Assembly (NCBI RefSeq): GCF_900149685.1
Contig: NZ_LT702999.1
Coordinates: 1,612,001 to 1,676,000, forward strand
DNA from: Erythrobacter sp. Alg231-14
GTDB lineage: Bacteria > Pseudomonadota > Alphaproteobacteria > Sphingomonadales > Sphingomonadaceae
DNA length: 64,000 nt
Direction: 5' to 3'
Positions 1-6,928 of this stretch are shown here, piece after piece. Positions within the stretch are counted from its first letter, which is position 1, and each line of letters starts with the position of its first letter. Position numbers and translations under genes: made by a program. The notes beneath the pieces were generated by a model that saw only the letters and a program-made list of their open reading frames with translations, made no database searches and was not told the origin of the DNA.

Positions 1-500
1 TCCACTTCAGGAGGAGAGAATCCTTCCATCGGCGTGCTGTCTACTTCCTGTTCCGCTGCGGCGACCAACGCCACGCCCAATGCAATGTATGCTTGGCGGG
101 CGGCATGCGCGTAATTCACTTCGGCATCTCTTGGGACATAGTTTGTTTTCAGATTGCCGTAATACTGATGGATCAAAGGAATCTCGCCGCGCGCTTCGAC
201 GTTCAATTTTGTCACATCATCGATGCGTTCCTCGGTGTAGTTATCCCAAGCCGCAAAAACCAACAGATGCGAACATTCGGTGATCGGCGATTGATTGCTG
301 GCGGCGGCACAAATTTTGCCCTGCACTTCGGGGTTTGTGACGATGATCAACTCAAATGGCTGCGTCCCGCTGGATGTGGGTGCCAACCGGATTGCCTCGA
401 TTATGGCATCGATTTTCTCTTGTGGAACGTCCTTTGCTGGGTTCATCTTCTTGGTCGCATAGCGCCAGTTTAAAAGCTCGATCAGCGTCTTATCTGTCAT
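1..500 (-). CDS. NAD(P)H-dependent nitroreductase family protein (partial, C-terminus off window)
   Basis: Reading from ATG at 500 gives a protein opening MTDKTLIELLNWRYATKKM, followed by LAPTSSGTQPFELIIV, the FMN-binding N-terminal pattern of the nitroreductase/NfsB fold. About 166 residues are visible; the rest lies beyond base 1. The family reduces nitro groups or quinones with NAD(P)H and FMN in the cytoplasm. AGGGAT lies upstream of the start. The gene is divergent from an HxlR-type regulator starting at 626, an arrangement common where the regulator senses quinones or electrophiles and controls the reductase. The substrate cannot be told from sequence. Confidence 0.88.
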   Translation of the reverse strand, partial: MTDKTLIELLNWRYATKKMNPAKDVPQEKIDAIIEAIRLAPTSSGTQPFELIIVTNPEVQGKICAAASNQSPITECSHLLVFAAWDNYTEERIDDVTKLNVEARGEIPLIHQYYGNLKTNYVPRDAEVNYAHAARQAYIALGVALVAAAEQEVDSTPMEGFSPPEV

Positions 501-625
501 ATTCAGATCCCTATTGCCTGCGGCCACAACGGTCGGTATATTTTGGTAACTGGATATTTATTCAGAACCTTCACCACTGGCAAGAAGGCACATGCCTGAG
601 CCCTAGTTACACGCAGGGAACCACC
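501..625. promoter_or_regulatory. Divergent promoter region between nitroreductase and HxlR-type regulator
   Basis: A 125-bp spacer separates the two divergent starts. It contains an AT-rich core near 537-565 with two related stretches, GGTATATTTT and GGATATTTAT. It must hold both promoters and is the likely binding site of the neighbouring regulator. No operator was defined. Confidence 0.4.
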
Positions 626-1042
626 ATGACTGAGAGCAACTCAACTTCCTGCGTGAGCCCAGCACAGGACCCAGGCCAATGCCCCGAATGCAAGAGGATC
701 AACGAAGTCCTGACCAGAGTTGGCGATCGGTGGAGCGTGCTCGTGATCATATCGCTCGCGCGTTACGGCACGCTGCGTTTTAACGCGCTCAAACGAAACC
801 TCGGCATCTCTCAGCGCATGTTGAGCCTCACGCTTCGAGAATTGGTCCGCGATGGCCTAGTCGTTCGCACGCAATATCCAACAATCCCGCCAAAGGTGGA
901 ATACAACCTGACCCCAATGGGGGAATCCTTTCGGGAACCTGTGAATGCGTTGGGGTCATGGGCTTTGAACAATCTCACAAAAATCGACGCGGCCCGGGCC
1001 AGCTACGACGAAGCAACCTCAGCCGAAACGCCCGTCAGATAG
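626..1042 (+). CDS. HxlR-type winged-helix transcriptional regulator
   Basis: A 138-residue protein starting at ATG 626 (MTESNSTSC). The core from residue 30 has the HxlR/MarR-like pattern: CPECKRINEVLTRVGDRWSV, then LRFNALKRNLGISQRMLSLT as recognition helix, then a wing region with PKVEYNLTPMG. The N-terminal Cys residues (CPEC) fit redox or electrophile sensing as in HypR/YodB, but this is inference. The frame stays open upstream to 356, but that part reads through the spacer and the nitroreductase antisense and is not credible. The gene ends 43 bp before the left end of the integrated element. Confidence 0.88.
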   Translation: MTESNSTSCVSPAQDPGQCPECKRINEVLTRVGDRWSVLVIISLARYGTLRFNALKRNLGISQRMLSLTLRELVRDGLVVRTQYPTIPPKVEYNLTPMGESFREPVNALGSWALNNLTKIDAARASYDEATSAETPVR

Positions 1043-1084
1043 AGGCTAAAGACAACCATCAGCGAACAATGATGAATGTGTAAG

Positions 1085-1104
1085 TGGTGCCCAGAAGAGG
1101 ACTC
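1085..1104 (+). repeat. Attachment-site core, left end (att, copy of tRNA-Leu 3' end)
   Basis: Twenty bases identical to 8528-8547. The match stops abruptly: the tRNA continues gaacctcc while this copy continues cgccaata, as expected of the crossover core left after integration. It lies 43 bp after the regulator stop codon. Confidence 0.92.
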
Positions 1105-1164
1105 CGCCAATATCCGATATAAGTTACTGCTTTTACTGAACTTCATCCCGCGTTGATCCTACCT

Positions 1165-1187
1165 CTTAGTACCTATGCTCAGTACCT
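1165..1187 (+). promoter_or_regulatory. Arm-type integrase-binding site, left
   Basis: CTTAGTACCT, two variable bases around a T, then CTCAGTACCT. The same 23-bp pattern, with 21 of 23 bases identical, occurs at 8442-8464 in the same orientation, at almost the same distance from the other att core. Each site contains two AGTACCT half-sites 14 bp apart. Position and symmetry fit P and P' arm sites of a tyrosine integrase; binding is inferred. Confidence 0.65.
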
Positions 1188-1254
1188 TTGGCAAGGATAT
1201 GAGTCCTCATTAGGGACTCGAACCTATTACGCTTTACGTTCCGTTGTCTCAGCA

Positions 1255-1311
1255 AGGGGATCACAAAAGACGTCCTATAGCACTGGAACTGAAAAATCGC
1301 CGTGAGGTGGA
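1255..1311 (+). repeat. Isolated copy of the 57-bp iteron-like repeat
   Basis: It begins AGGGGATCAC and keeps the downstream block CCTATAGCA and the A-rich segment shared by the array at 1494-1723. The 87-bp palindromic site at 1347-1433 separates it from that array. Confidence 0.6.
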
Positions 1312-1346
1312 CCTAGGGTCAGCCATTTGGCCCCTTCTCGGTCCAG

Positions 1347-1433
1347 CTTTTCTGCGGCTTTGAGGGCAGCTTAGTGTCCCATGTCGACAGTCAAGCAGGG
1401 TCAGTACCCTTTTACGGCAAAACGGGACGCTAA
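1347..1433 (+). repeat. Palindromic 87-bp repeat, left copy
   Basis: The core at 1371-1433 is a nested imperfect palindrome. Outer arms are TTAGTGTCCCAT and ACGGGACGCTAA, and the inner element is AGGGT-cagt-ACCCT. An inverted copy lies at 3876-3962. The 63-bp cores agree at about 51 of 63 positions, and 24 flanking bases agree at 18. It may be a recombination site, a replication-protein site or an operator. Confidence 0.75.
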
Positions 1434-1493
1434 GGCCTCAAGATTGGCGAATATGAGGGAGACGCGCGCTTTGGAAAAACTCAATGATTTCAG

Positions 1494-1723
1494 AGGGGTT
1501 TCACAAAAGGTGACTTATTGCAGAAGAATCCAGAAAATGACGGGCTTCGAGCAGGGGATCACTAAAGTACACCTATTGCAGAAGAACCCAAAAATAGCGG
1601 GATTCCCTGAGGGGATCACTAAACACGACCTATAGCATTAGAATCCAAAAACGGCGGAATTCTGCGAAAGGATCACTAAGTACCCCCTATAGAGAAGAAA
1701 CCGAAATCTCTGATCTCTCACCC
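1494..1723 (+). repeat. Tandem 57-bp direct repeats (four copies)
   Basis: Copies start at 1494, 1553, 1610 and 1667. The last three have an exact 57-bp period; the first is 59 bp long. The shared pattern is AGGGGATCACTAAA, a variable stretch, CCTAT(T/A)GCA, AGAA, then CC(A)AAAAA and GCGG. The layout resembles iterons or a multimeric operator. The unit is 19 codons long and one frame (1381-1635) stays open across three copies, but that frame has no ribosome-binding site or recognisable domain, so a DNA role is preferred. Confidence 0.75.
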
Positions 1724-1779
1724 GACCGACCCTACGTAGTGGCAGCGACCACAACGAGAGAGGGGGTAAGGGGGTGAGA

Positions 1780-1866
1780 GGTAGTAGGAGACTACCTTAG
1801 TACTAAGGTTAAGACCCTCTTAGAGAGACCAAAGAGATGATAGTAGGACCGGGTAGTAGGACTACC
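1780..1866 (+). promoter_or_regulatory. Leader with two GGTAGT/ACTACC hairpins and a 16-bp palindrome
   Basis: GGTAGT-AGGAG-ACTACC lies at 1780-1796 and GGTAGT-AGG-ACTACC at 1852-1866. Between them is the perfect palindrome ACCTTAGTACTAAGGT at 1794-1809, which shares CTTAGTAC with the arm sites. All lie upstream of the first element gene (1961). They may be operators or RNA hairpins controlling the 1961-3868 genes. The rest of 1043-1960 holds the att core, arm site and repeats listed separately and no convincing gene. Confidence 0.5.
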
Positions 1867-1960
1867 TCAGTCCTTCCCCGTTCTCATCATCATCCCAGCC
1901 TCACCCTTGAGCGAAGCACTAGAGACTGCCCCCCAAGAGGCAGCCCTGAGGTCCATCCCG

Positions 1961-2647
1961 ATGAACAATCCACACGCACGGCCCTACAGCTTCCCCACAA
2001 ACAAACACCCCGAGCTAGCCGCGTACCTTTCAGACCGATCTAAATACGATCCCGACACCGGCTGCCTTGAGTGGCAACTAGCGATGGCCGATGGGCGCAC
2101 CCCCACGACATCCGCAAACATCAGCAAGAAGTACCGCACCAAGCAAGTCGTGCGGCTGGCATGGATCGCCCACACAGGCAAACAGCCCAGCAAAGACAAG
2201 CAACTGAGGCGGTCCTGCGGCAATCCCCGCTGCATCAACCCTGAGCATATCGTTGCGGCAAGCCCAAGCGATGCCTGGGTCTATCCAGATAGTCCCTTCC
2301 CCGCCATCACAAGCGTGGGTCACTTCAAAGTGGGCAAGCACTTAGTGCCAGCCAAAGTGGTTCACTCTCGCCAGACTTGGCCACCACCCATAGACCCTGC
2401 GAAGGGCATAAGCGACCAACACAAGCACGACCTCCTCCCTCTTTGGGTGGTCACTGCTATCCGGCGCGCAAAGGTCCGCGCGGTTGAAACCAAGCTGGCC
2501 TGCGGAACGCTACGTTATGACCTCCCCCCTTGTGTAACCGAGATCGAACACACCGAACCGCCAGCCCCTGAGTGGAAACCCACGGGATGGAGCGACGATG
2601 ATTGGGCAGAGGCAGTTGAGAACGCAGCCCTCCCTATCGCGGCCTAG
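1961..2647 (+). CDS. HNH-nuclease-like protein of the integrative element (general-base His missing)
   Basis: A 228-residue protein. The ATG at 1961 is preferred over TTG at 1907 because GAGG lies nine bases upstream and the next gene opens with the same MNN. Residues 34-96 follow the phage HNH pattern: CLEW, then a basic segment, RLAW, and RRSCGNPRCINPEHI. The expected first His (LHSC in active members) is Arg84 here, while Cys86, Cys91, Asn93 and His96 are kept. It may therefore bind metal and DNA without cutting. The C-terminal half is unrecognised. It probably leads a three-gene series with 2731-3282 and 3404-3868. Confidence 0.7.
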   Translation: MNNPHARPYSFPTNKHPELAAYLSDRSKYDPDTGCLEWQLAMADGRTPTTSANISKKYRTKQVVRLAWIAHTGKQPSKDKQLRRSCGNPRCINPEHIVAASPSDAWVYPDSPFPAITSVGHFKVGKHLVPAKVVHSRQTWPPPIDPAKGISDQHKHDLLPLWVVTAIRRAKVRAVETKLACGTLRYDLPPCVTEIEHTEPPAPEWKPTGWSDDDWAEAVENAALPIAA

Positions 2648-2730
2648 CAGCACTCGCTGTGCATCAGAGGGCAATTCTATGCCCTCACCCACCAGCCGAA
2701 AGCCAACCCCACCATGAAAGAACCCAACCC

Positions 2731-3282
2731 ATGAATAATGACGAACTCCCCCAAGCTCTCCAGCCGACCAGCGCCGACCGAGCGCGAATGGCTGAGCTTG
2801 ACGCAGAGGCAACCCGCCTGACCGGTGGTCGCGTGATCGCCAAAGACTATTCCAACAATGGCGGATACAACCGCACGGTATATGGGGCTGACGGGTCTAT
2901 CGTCGACAAGGTAGTCGATGGGCAATCCCAAGCCTCAATTGAGCAGCAAGCAGTCCGCCGCGCTCAGTCATCTGCAAACGCAGAGATACAGCAGATCGAG
3001 CGGGATATTCAGAATCTCACCGACCAGCGCGATGAGATCGCTGGATACGACTCAAAAGGGAAACCAAAGTACCGGCGCGACGAGGCAGGCCGAAGCCTCT
3101 TGGACAAACGCATCAACCAGCTCCAGCTGGGGCGGGTCAACCAACTCCGGCTCAATGAGACCAAATGGCGCAAGGAAGCCGCGAAGACTTTCCAACGCCA
3201 AGATGATCACCGCGCCCGCGCAGCCGAATTGGCCAAGGAACTCGAAGCCAAAGGCCAAGTGACCCGCATTCCCGGTTTCTAA
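2731..3282 (+). CDS. Coiled-coil protein of unknown function
   Basis: A 183-residue hydrophilic protein starting MNNDELPQALQ. Residues 80-180 are rich in Q, E, R and K with heptad-like spacing (AEIQQIERDIQNLTDQRDEI), indicating coiled coil, and the C-terminal third is strongly basic. There is no signal peptide or membrane segment. It lies 83 bp after the HNH-like gene and before a zinc-finger gene, so it is probably co-transcribed. No family was recognised; structural or DNA-binding roles are possible. Confidence 0.65.
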   Translation: MNNDELPQALQPTSADRARMAELDAEATRLTGGRVIAKDYSNNGGYNRTVYGADGSIVDKVVDGQSQASIEQQAVRRAQSSANAEIQQIERDIQNLTDQRDEIAGYDSKGKPKYRRDEAGRSLLDKRINQLQLGRVNQLRLNETKWRKEAAKTFQRQDDHRARAAELAKELEAKGQVTRIPGF

Positions 3283-3329
3283 CCCAACAAACATTCCCCT
3301 CAGGGCAGCCCCAAAGGTTGCCCCATGCG

Positions 3330-3363
3330 CCCCTCAGGTTTTCGTCATGGTCCTCCTGAGGGG
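3330..3363 (+). promoter_or_regulatory. Inverted repeat CCCCTCAGG/CCTGAGGGG upstream of the zinc-finger gene
   Basis: Perfect 9-bp arms at 3330-3338 and 3355-3363 enclose a 16-base loop. The same 9-mer also occurs at 3296-3304 (reverse), 1606-1614 (inside a 57-bp repeat) and 8462-8470 (beside the integrase arm site). It may be an operator or an mRNA hairpin. Confidence 0.55.
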
Positions 3364-3403
3364 CCACCTTTCCCATCATCAGACCATGACACTGAAAAGG
3401 ATC

Positions 3404-3868
3404 ATGACCGAGACAAAACACACATCGGCCCCTAAAGGCCGCGAGCGGACCTGCACCCAATGTGGCGCAACCTACCGCTCCCCAAGACGCTCCAAGTACT
3501 GCTCCCCAGCCTGCCGCAAAAAGGCGAACCGAGGGACTGCCCCCACGGGAGGCCCAAGGGCTGGACCCAGCGGGTTCACACCAATAACCAAAGCCCTGCT
3601 GAAAGTTCGCTATGTTGGCTGCCTTGGCTCTACTGGAAAGAGTAGCGAAGATGGCCCTGTCTTTGGCCTATTGGTCCCACACGAACATGCGCTTCAAGAA
3701 CTTTCCTTTCAGTTCAACCGCAAGGGCTTTGGTCACGTAAGCCGTGAAGAGTTCACTGGTGCACTGCGCCGCGACAACATCCAAGGCTACGCCAGCCGCA
3801 GCACTGAGGCCGCAGGTCGGAAGCAATGGCAGGACCGGCAGCGACAGCGCGAAACGCCCGCTTTCTGA
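3404..3868 (+). CDS. C4 zinc-finger protein of the integrative element
   Basis: A 154-residue protein. The start ATG 3404 follows AAAAGG at good spacing; an in-frame ATG at 3386 is the alternative. Cys17, Cys20, Cys33 and Cys37 form a C-x2-C-x12-C-x3-C knuckle (CTQCGATYRSPRRSKYCSPAC is the region, read from residue 17) of the kind seen in small phage and plasmid DNA-binding proteins. The remainder is basic and unrecognised. The CCCCTCAGG inverted repeat and, downstream, the right palindromic repeat (3876) flank it. It is a candidate regulator or recombination accessory factor; this is inference. Confidence 0.65.
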   Translation: MTETKHTSAPKGRERTCTQCGATYRSPRRSKYCSPACRKKANRGTAPTGGPRAGPSGFTPITKALLKVRYVGCLGSTGKSSEDGPVFGLLVPHEHALQELSFQFNRKGFGHVSREEFTGALRRDNIQGYASRSTEAAGRKQWQDRQRQRETPAF

Positions 3869-3875
3869 GTTCCTC

Positions 3876-3962
3876 TTAGCGTCCCATTTCGCCGAATAAG
3901 GGTAGTTACCCTACTTTGTTATCGACATGGGACGCTAAACAGCCGCCAAAGCCTCAGAAAAC
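3876..3962 (-). repeat. Palindromic 87-bp repeat, right copy (inverted)
   Basis: The core at 3876-3938 has outer arms TTAGCGTCCCAT and ATGGGACGCTAA and the inner palindrome AGGGTAGTTACCCT. It is the reverse-complement counterpart of 1347-1433, so the two copies bracket the 1961-3868 genes in inverted orientation. It begins 8 bp after the zinc-finger stop codon. The rest of the gap to 4202 shows no convincing gene. Confidence 0.75.
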
Positions 3963-4202
3963 GGCGTGGATAGGAAGCCAGTTAGGTAGACCCAAGGCCT
4001 GCCTCAGAGGCTTCTCTGTCGATACCACAAACTGTCGGCCAGCGAGTCAGAGAAAGACGTTTGTAGCTTTCTAGCCATAATCTGGAAAAGAGTGCCAAGA
4101 CTTTGCAAGCGTTGAACATTAGAGCAGCGTCTGCTTTATTGTCGCTCTGATGAGTTAGTTTATCATCTCACTTTGGCTATCAGCTTTTTTGAAAGGTGCC
4201 CT

Positions 4203-4544
4203 ATGGATAAATCGAAAGCTGCCAATGCAATGAAGGTTGCTCACGAGGATTGGGGTCTATTCGGTAACTGTGTCTTGGGGTTGGGAGTGATCGTCCTTGC
4301 TGGCTCATTCTTTATTCCAACAACAGTAGACGTCAATGGAAGATTTGGCATTTCCGAAAGTGTGGTGAATTTCCACGGGGTCGCGATACAAGCGATGGTT
4401 GTGATGACCGGCTTAGGGGCAATTCTCGGCGGCATACTATGTAAAGGAATTTCAGCGATCATTAGGGCATTGAGAGGACAAATGCTTGCGTCCTCTCTCA
4501 CTGAAGAAAGGGAGCCGAGTACCGAGACTGAAGTAACTACTTGA
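4203..4544 (+). CDS. Small two-span membrane protein, unknown function
   Basis: A 113-residue protein from ATG 4203, preceded by GAAAGG; an upstream in-frame start at 4173 adds ten residues without a better ribosome site. Two hydrophobic stretches are visible: about residues 20-38 (VLGLGVIVLAGSFFI) and 60-82 (MVVMTGLGAILGGIL). The tail is acidic and rich in T and E. No family was recognised. It stands alone in the element, with a weak terminator-like hairpin downstream. Confidence 0.65.
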   Translation: MDKSKAANAMKVAHEDWGLFGNCVLGLGVIVLAGSFFIPTTVDVNGRFGISESVVNFHGVAIQAMVVMTGLGAILGGILCKGISAIIRALRGQMLASSLTEEREPSTETEVTT

Positions 4545-4632
4545 ACGAAAAGAGAGACCAAAGCTTGGCGTTGGACCGCTTGGAGCGGGAGGCAAGGCTG
4601 AGCAGTCAGCTTTCCACCTCAAGAGTGAACGT

Positions 4633-4661
4633 CGGACGATGTCCGCTTTTCACCTTTTTTT
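4633..4661 (+). terminator. Weak terminator-like hairpin
   Basis: A five-bp stem CGGAC-gat-GTCCG is followed by CTTTTCACC and a run of seven T. It is placed to end transcription of the 4203-4544 gene. The stem is short, so this is tentative. Confidence 0.35.
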
Positions 4662-4765
4662 GATCCAAAAATCTGAGACGGTATTGATAGAAACGGTCGA
4701 ACCAGTTTCCCCCGATGGGGGGTGAAGGGAAGCGTCGACAATCGGCGACCCCCGTTTGTCAAAAG

Positions 4766-4942
4766 CTATTTGGTTCCAGCCCCATATTCTCGGTAGTGAT
4801 ACTCGACGCTGAGCTGACCGACCATCCCCTCTAAATACTCTTGAGACGTGACGAGCCGCGCTTGAGCATACAATATGCAAGCCAAGAGTGCGGTCTGGGT
4901 GGTCAAAAGACCTAAAATCAAAAAGCGAAATCTTTTCGACAA
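4766..4942 (-). CDS. 58-residue single-span membrane protein with TTG start
   Basis: The TTG at 4942 sits six bases after a perfect AAAGGAGG, the strongest ribosome site in the element, and gives a 58-residue protein opening LSKRFRFLILGLL. One hydrophobic helix (about residues 7-28) follows a basic N-terminus; a polar tail ends HYREYGAGTK. The longer frame to 5074 lacks such a signal. No family was recognised. It is the only element gene on the minus strand besides the integrase. Confidence 0.55.
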   Translation of the reverse strand: MSKRFRFLILGLLTTQTALLACILYAQARLVTSQEYLEGMVGQLSVEYHYREYGAGTK

Positions 4943-5123
4943 GCCATCCTCCTTTATTGATGCTGAGCATCCGATTAACTTACTCCGGGACTCCTTGCTG
5001 CTTTGTTGAGTCCAAGCGAGTCCAAACCGGGCTGACCTGAGCTTGACGGTCTTGCACGCCCGTTCGACCTTCACCTACAAAACTGCCTAGCGAGCGTTAC
5101 GCGATTTTGTATGGAGAGATTGA

Positions 5124-5813
5124 ATGTGCAGAGTGGTGGCATACTACCGAGTATCGACAGATAAGCAGGGCCGCTCAGGGCTTGGCCTAGAAGCCCAGCG
5201 CCAATCTGTCTTGACCCTTTGCCAATCACGCGGCTGGGAAGTGATCGAAGAGCGCACTGAGATTGAGAGCGGCAAGGTCGCGGATCGCCCAGAGCTTAAC
5301 GCGGCGTTGCACCTAGCAAAGGTCACTGGGGCAACCCTAGTGGTGGCCAAGCTGGACCGCCTCAGCCGCTCGGTGGCCTTCCTCAGCGCCTTGCAGGACA
5401 GCGGAGCCAAGTTTGTCGCTGCAGATATGCCTGAGGCAAACGAGCTGACCGTCCACATCATGGCAGCCGTTGCGCAAGCCGAACGAGAAGCCATCAGCAA
5501 GCGCACCAAGGATGCCCTTAGGGCCGCCAAAGCGGCAGGCCGCAAGTTGGGCAATCCGAACGGAGCGGCTGCGCTTAGGCGCGCTGGGAAGGGCAACAAA
5601 GCAGCGGTAGAGACAGTGAAAGCGGGGGCCGACGTCTACGCCTCTGACTTAGCACCGGTGGTGTCAGACATTCAGGCTAACGGCGCTGTAACCCTAGCGG
5701 GTATCGCAGCTGAGCTAAACGCCCGTCATATCCTAACCCGCCGGGGCGGCTGCTGGCATGCATCTAGCGTCAAGAACTTGCTGGCAAGACTTCATTCGCC
5801 TGAGGTGGTCTGA
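5124..5813 (+). CDS. Serine recombinase (resolvase/invertase family)
   Basis: A 229-residue protein. The catalytic domain opens VVAYYRVSTDKQGRSGLGLE with nucleophile Ser11, then KLDRLSRSVAFL carrying active-site Arg residues, then the long E helix (AAVAQAEREAISKRTKDAL). The C-terminal part ends with a putative helix-turn-helix that includes SSVKNLLARL. Length fits small serine recombinases, not the large phage integrases. These enzymes resolve or invert DNA between short palindromic sites. The two inverted 87-bp repeats at 1347 and 3876 are possible substrates, though this is inference. A separate tyrosine integrase handles the tRNA site. Confidence 0.92.
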   Translation: MCRVVAYYRVSTDKQGRSGLGLEAQRQSVLTLCQSRGWEVIEERTEIESGKVADRPELNAALHLAKVTGATLVVAKLDRLSRSVAFLSALQDSGAKFVAADMPEANELTVHIMAAVAQAEREAISKRTKDALRAAKAAGRKLGNPNGAAALRRAGKGNKAAVETVKAGADVYASDLAPVVSDIQANGAVTLAGIAAELNARHILTRRGGCWHASSVKNLLARLHSPEVV

Positions 5814-5902
5814 TATGTTTTGTGGACAAACGAGCCAATAACAATCCTATATCGAAGCAGAATTCGATATGCTTAGAAAAAGAACTTGGAAGGTGATTCT
5901 AT

Positions 5903-6928
5903 TTGACGGATTTATCGAAGGTCACAAGCGAATTTGAAGCAAGGCGTCGCGAAACGCTTGCAGACGATTTCGATTTCCAAGCTCTCCGTGAGATGAATAG
6001 AGACTCGGATGGCTCAGCGCTAAACGATCAAGTTGATCTTTTCCTGGATTGGGCCTCAGCTCTACTTAGACGGATTCCAAAGGACTGGAAAGAGTATTCA
6101 AAGCAGCCCCCAGCCGATCTTCATAATCTGTTCGAAGAAACAGCAAAGCTCCTCCAGTCAATACAAAGTGTCAGCTCTCAGACGACCGGAGCCCGGGGCG
6201 CGCATCTATCCAACTTGAGTGGCCGCATCCAAGGTTTGATGGCCAAGACTGTCAATTCCAACAAGGAATTGCTGTTCCTTCAAATGATCGGCGAAGATCG
6301 CAGCTCCGAGGCAGGTATATTGCGAGCGCGCTTAAGTGTGTCGTTGTCCAACATGGAGAAGACTCTCAATGAATCGCGAGCCAATGCGTCGAAACTACAG
6401 GAAATGGCCGAAGCCTCCAAAGAAGCTACGGCAAAAATCGCAGCCAGTGGCAGGGCGCGTGTCTTCCACAACGAGGGAAAGGGCTATGAAGATGCAGCAC
6501 GTATCTGGCTTGTCACCACAGCGGTTTTGGCGGCACTTCTAACTTTTCTTGCCTTTGCTTTCGCATTGGGATGGTTGTTACCACTCGCAAAGGGGGCAGA
6601 CGCCGGCCAATTAGCTACGCATTTATTCAGCAAGGCCTTAATCCTATTTACACTCGGCGCGGCCCTCACTTTCTCAGCAAAACAGTACAGCGCTAACCGA
6701 CATAACGCGGTGCAAAATTACCACCGCAGTAGCGCGCTCAGAACTTACCGAGCACTTCTAGCTGCAACGCGAGACGAAGCGGTACACGAGGCCATTCTCC
6801 AGCAGGCTGCTCAGGCTATCTTTTCTCCAAGCGACACCGGTTACTCTAAGCATGCCGCACAGTACGATCAAACACCGATTGTACAGCTTGTGCAGGGAAT
6901 GACGAAAGACGGAACGCCGCCCGCCTAG
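5903..6928 (+). CDS. Two-span membrane protein with long helical N-terminus, unknown function
   Basis: A 341-residue protein starting at TTG 5903 behind GGAAGGTGA. Residues 1-190 are mostly helical and polar. Two membrane spans lie near 200-225 (WLVTTAVLAALLTFLAFAF) and 244-262 (ALILFTLGAALTFSA). The C-terminal domain has YHRSSALRTYRALLAATRD and IFSPSDTGYSKH. Its pattern recalls a widespread uncharacterised two-span family I cannot name with certainty. It occupies the slot next to the integrase, often used for cargo such as defence genes, and overlaps the convergent integrase by four bases. Confidence 0.7.
   Translation: MTDLSKVTSEFEARRRETLADDFDFQALREMNRDSDGSALNDQVDLFLDWASALLRRIPKDWKEYSKQPPADLHNLFEETAKLLQSIQSVSSQTTGARGAHLSNLSGRIQGLMAKTVNSNKELLFLQMIGEDRSSEAGILRARLSVSLSNMEKTLNESRANASKLQEMAEASKEATAKIAASGRARVFHNEGKGYEDAARIWLVTTAVLAALLTFLAFAFALGWLLPLAKGADAGQLATHLFSKALILFTLGAALTFSAKQYSANRHNAVQNYHRSSALRTYRALLAATRDEAVHEAILQQAAQAIFSPSDTGYSKHAAQYDQTPIVQLVQGMTKDGTPPA

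Noticed and set aside
1210..1235. Second tRNA remnant (GGTTCGAGTCC on the minus strand)
   Set aside because: Only the T-loop-like 11 bases match; the stem does not pair and no acceptor or anticodon arm is present.
1494..1723. CRISPR array
   Set aside because: Units are contiguous imperfect 57-bp repeats, with no constant repeat alternating with unique spacers and no cas genes nearby.
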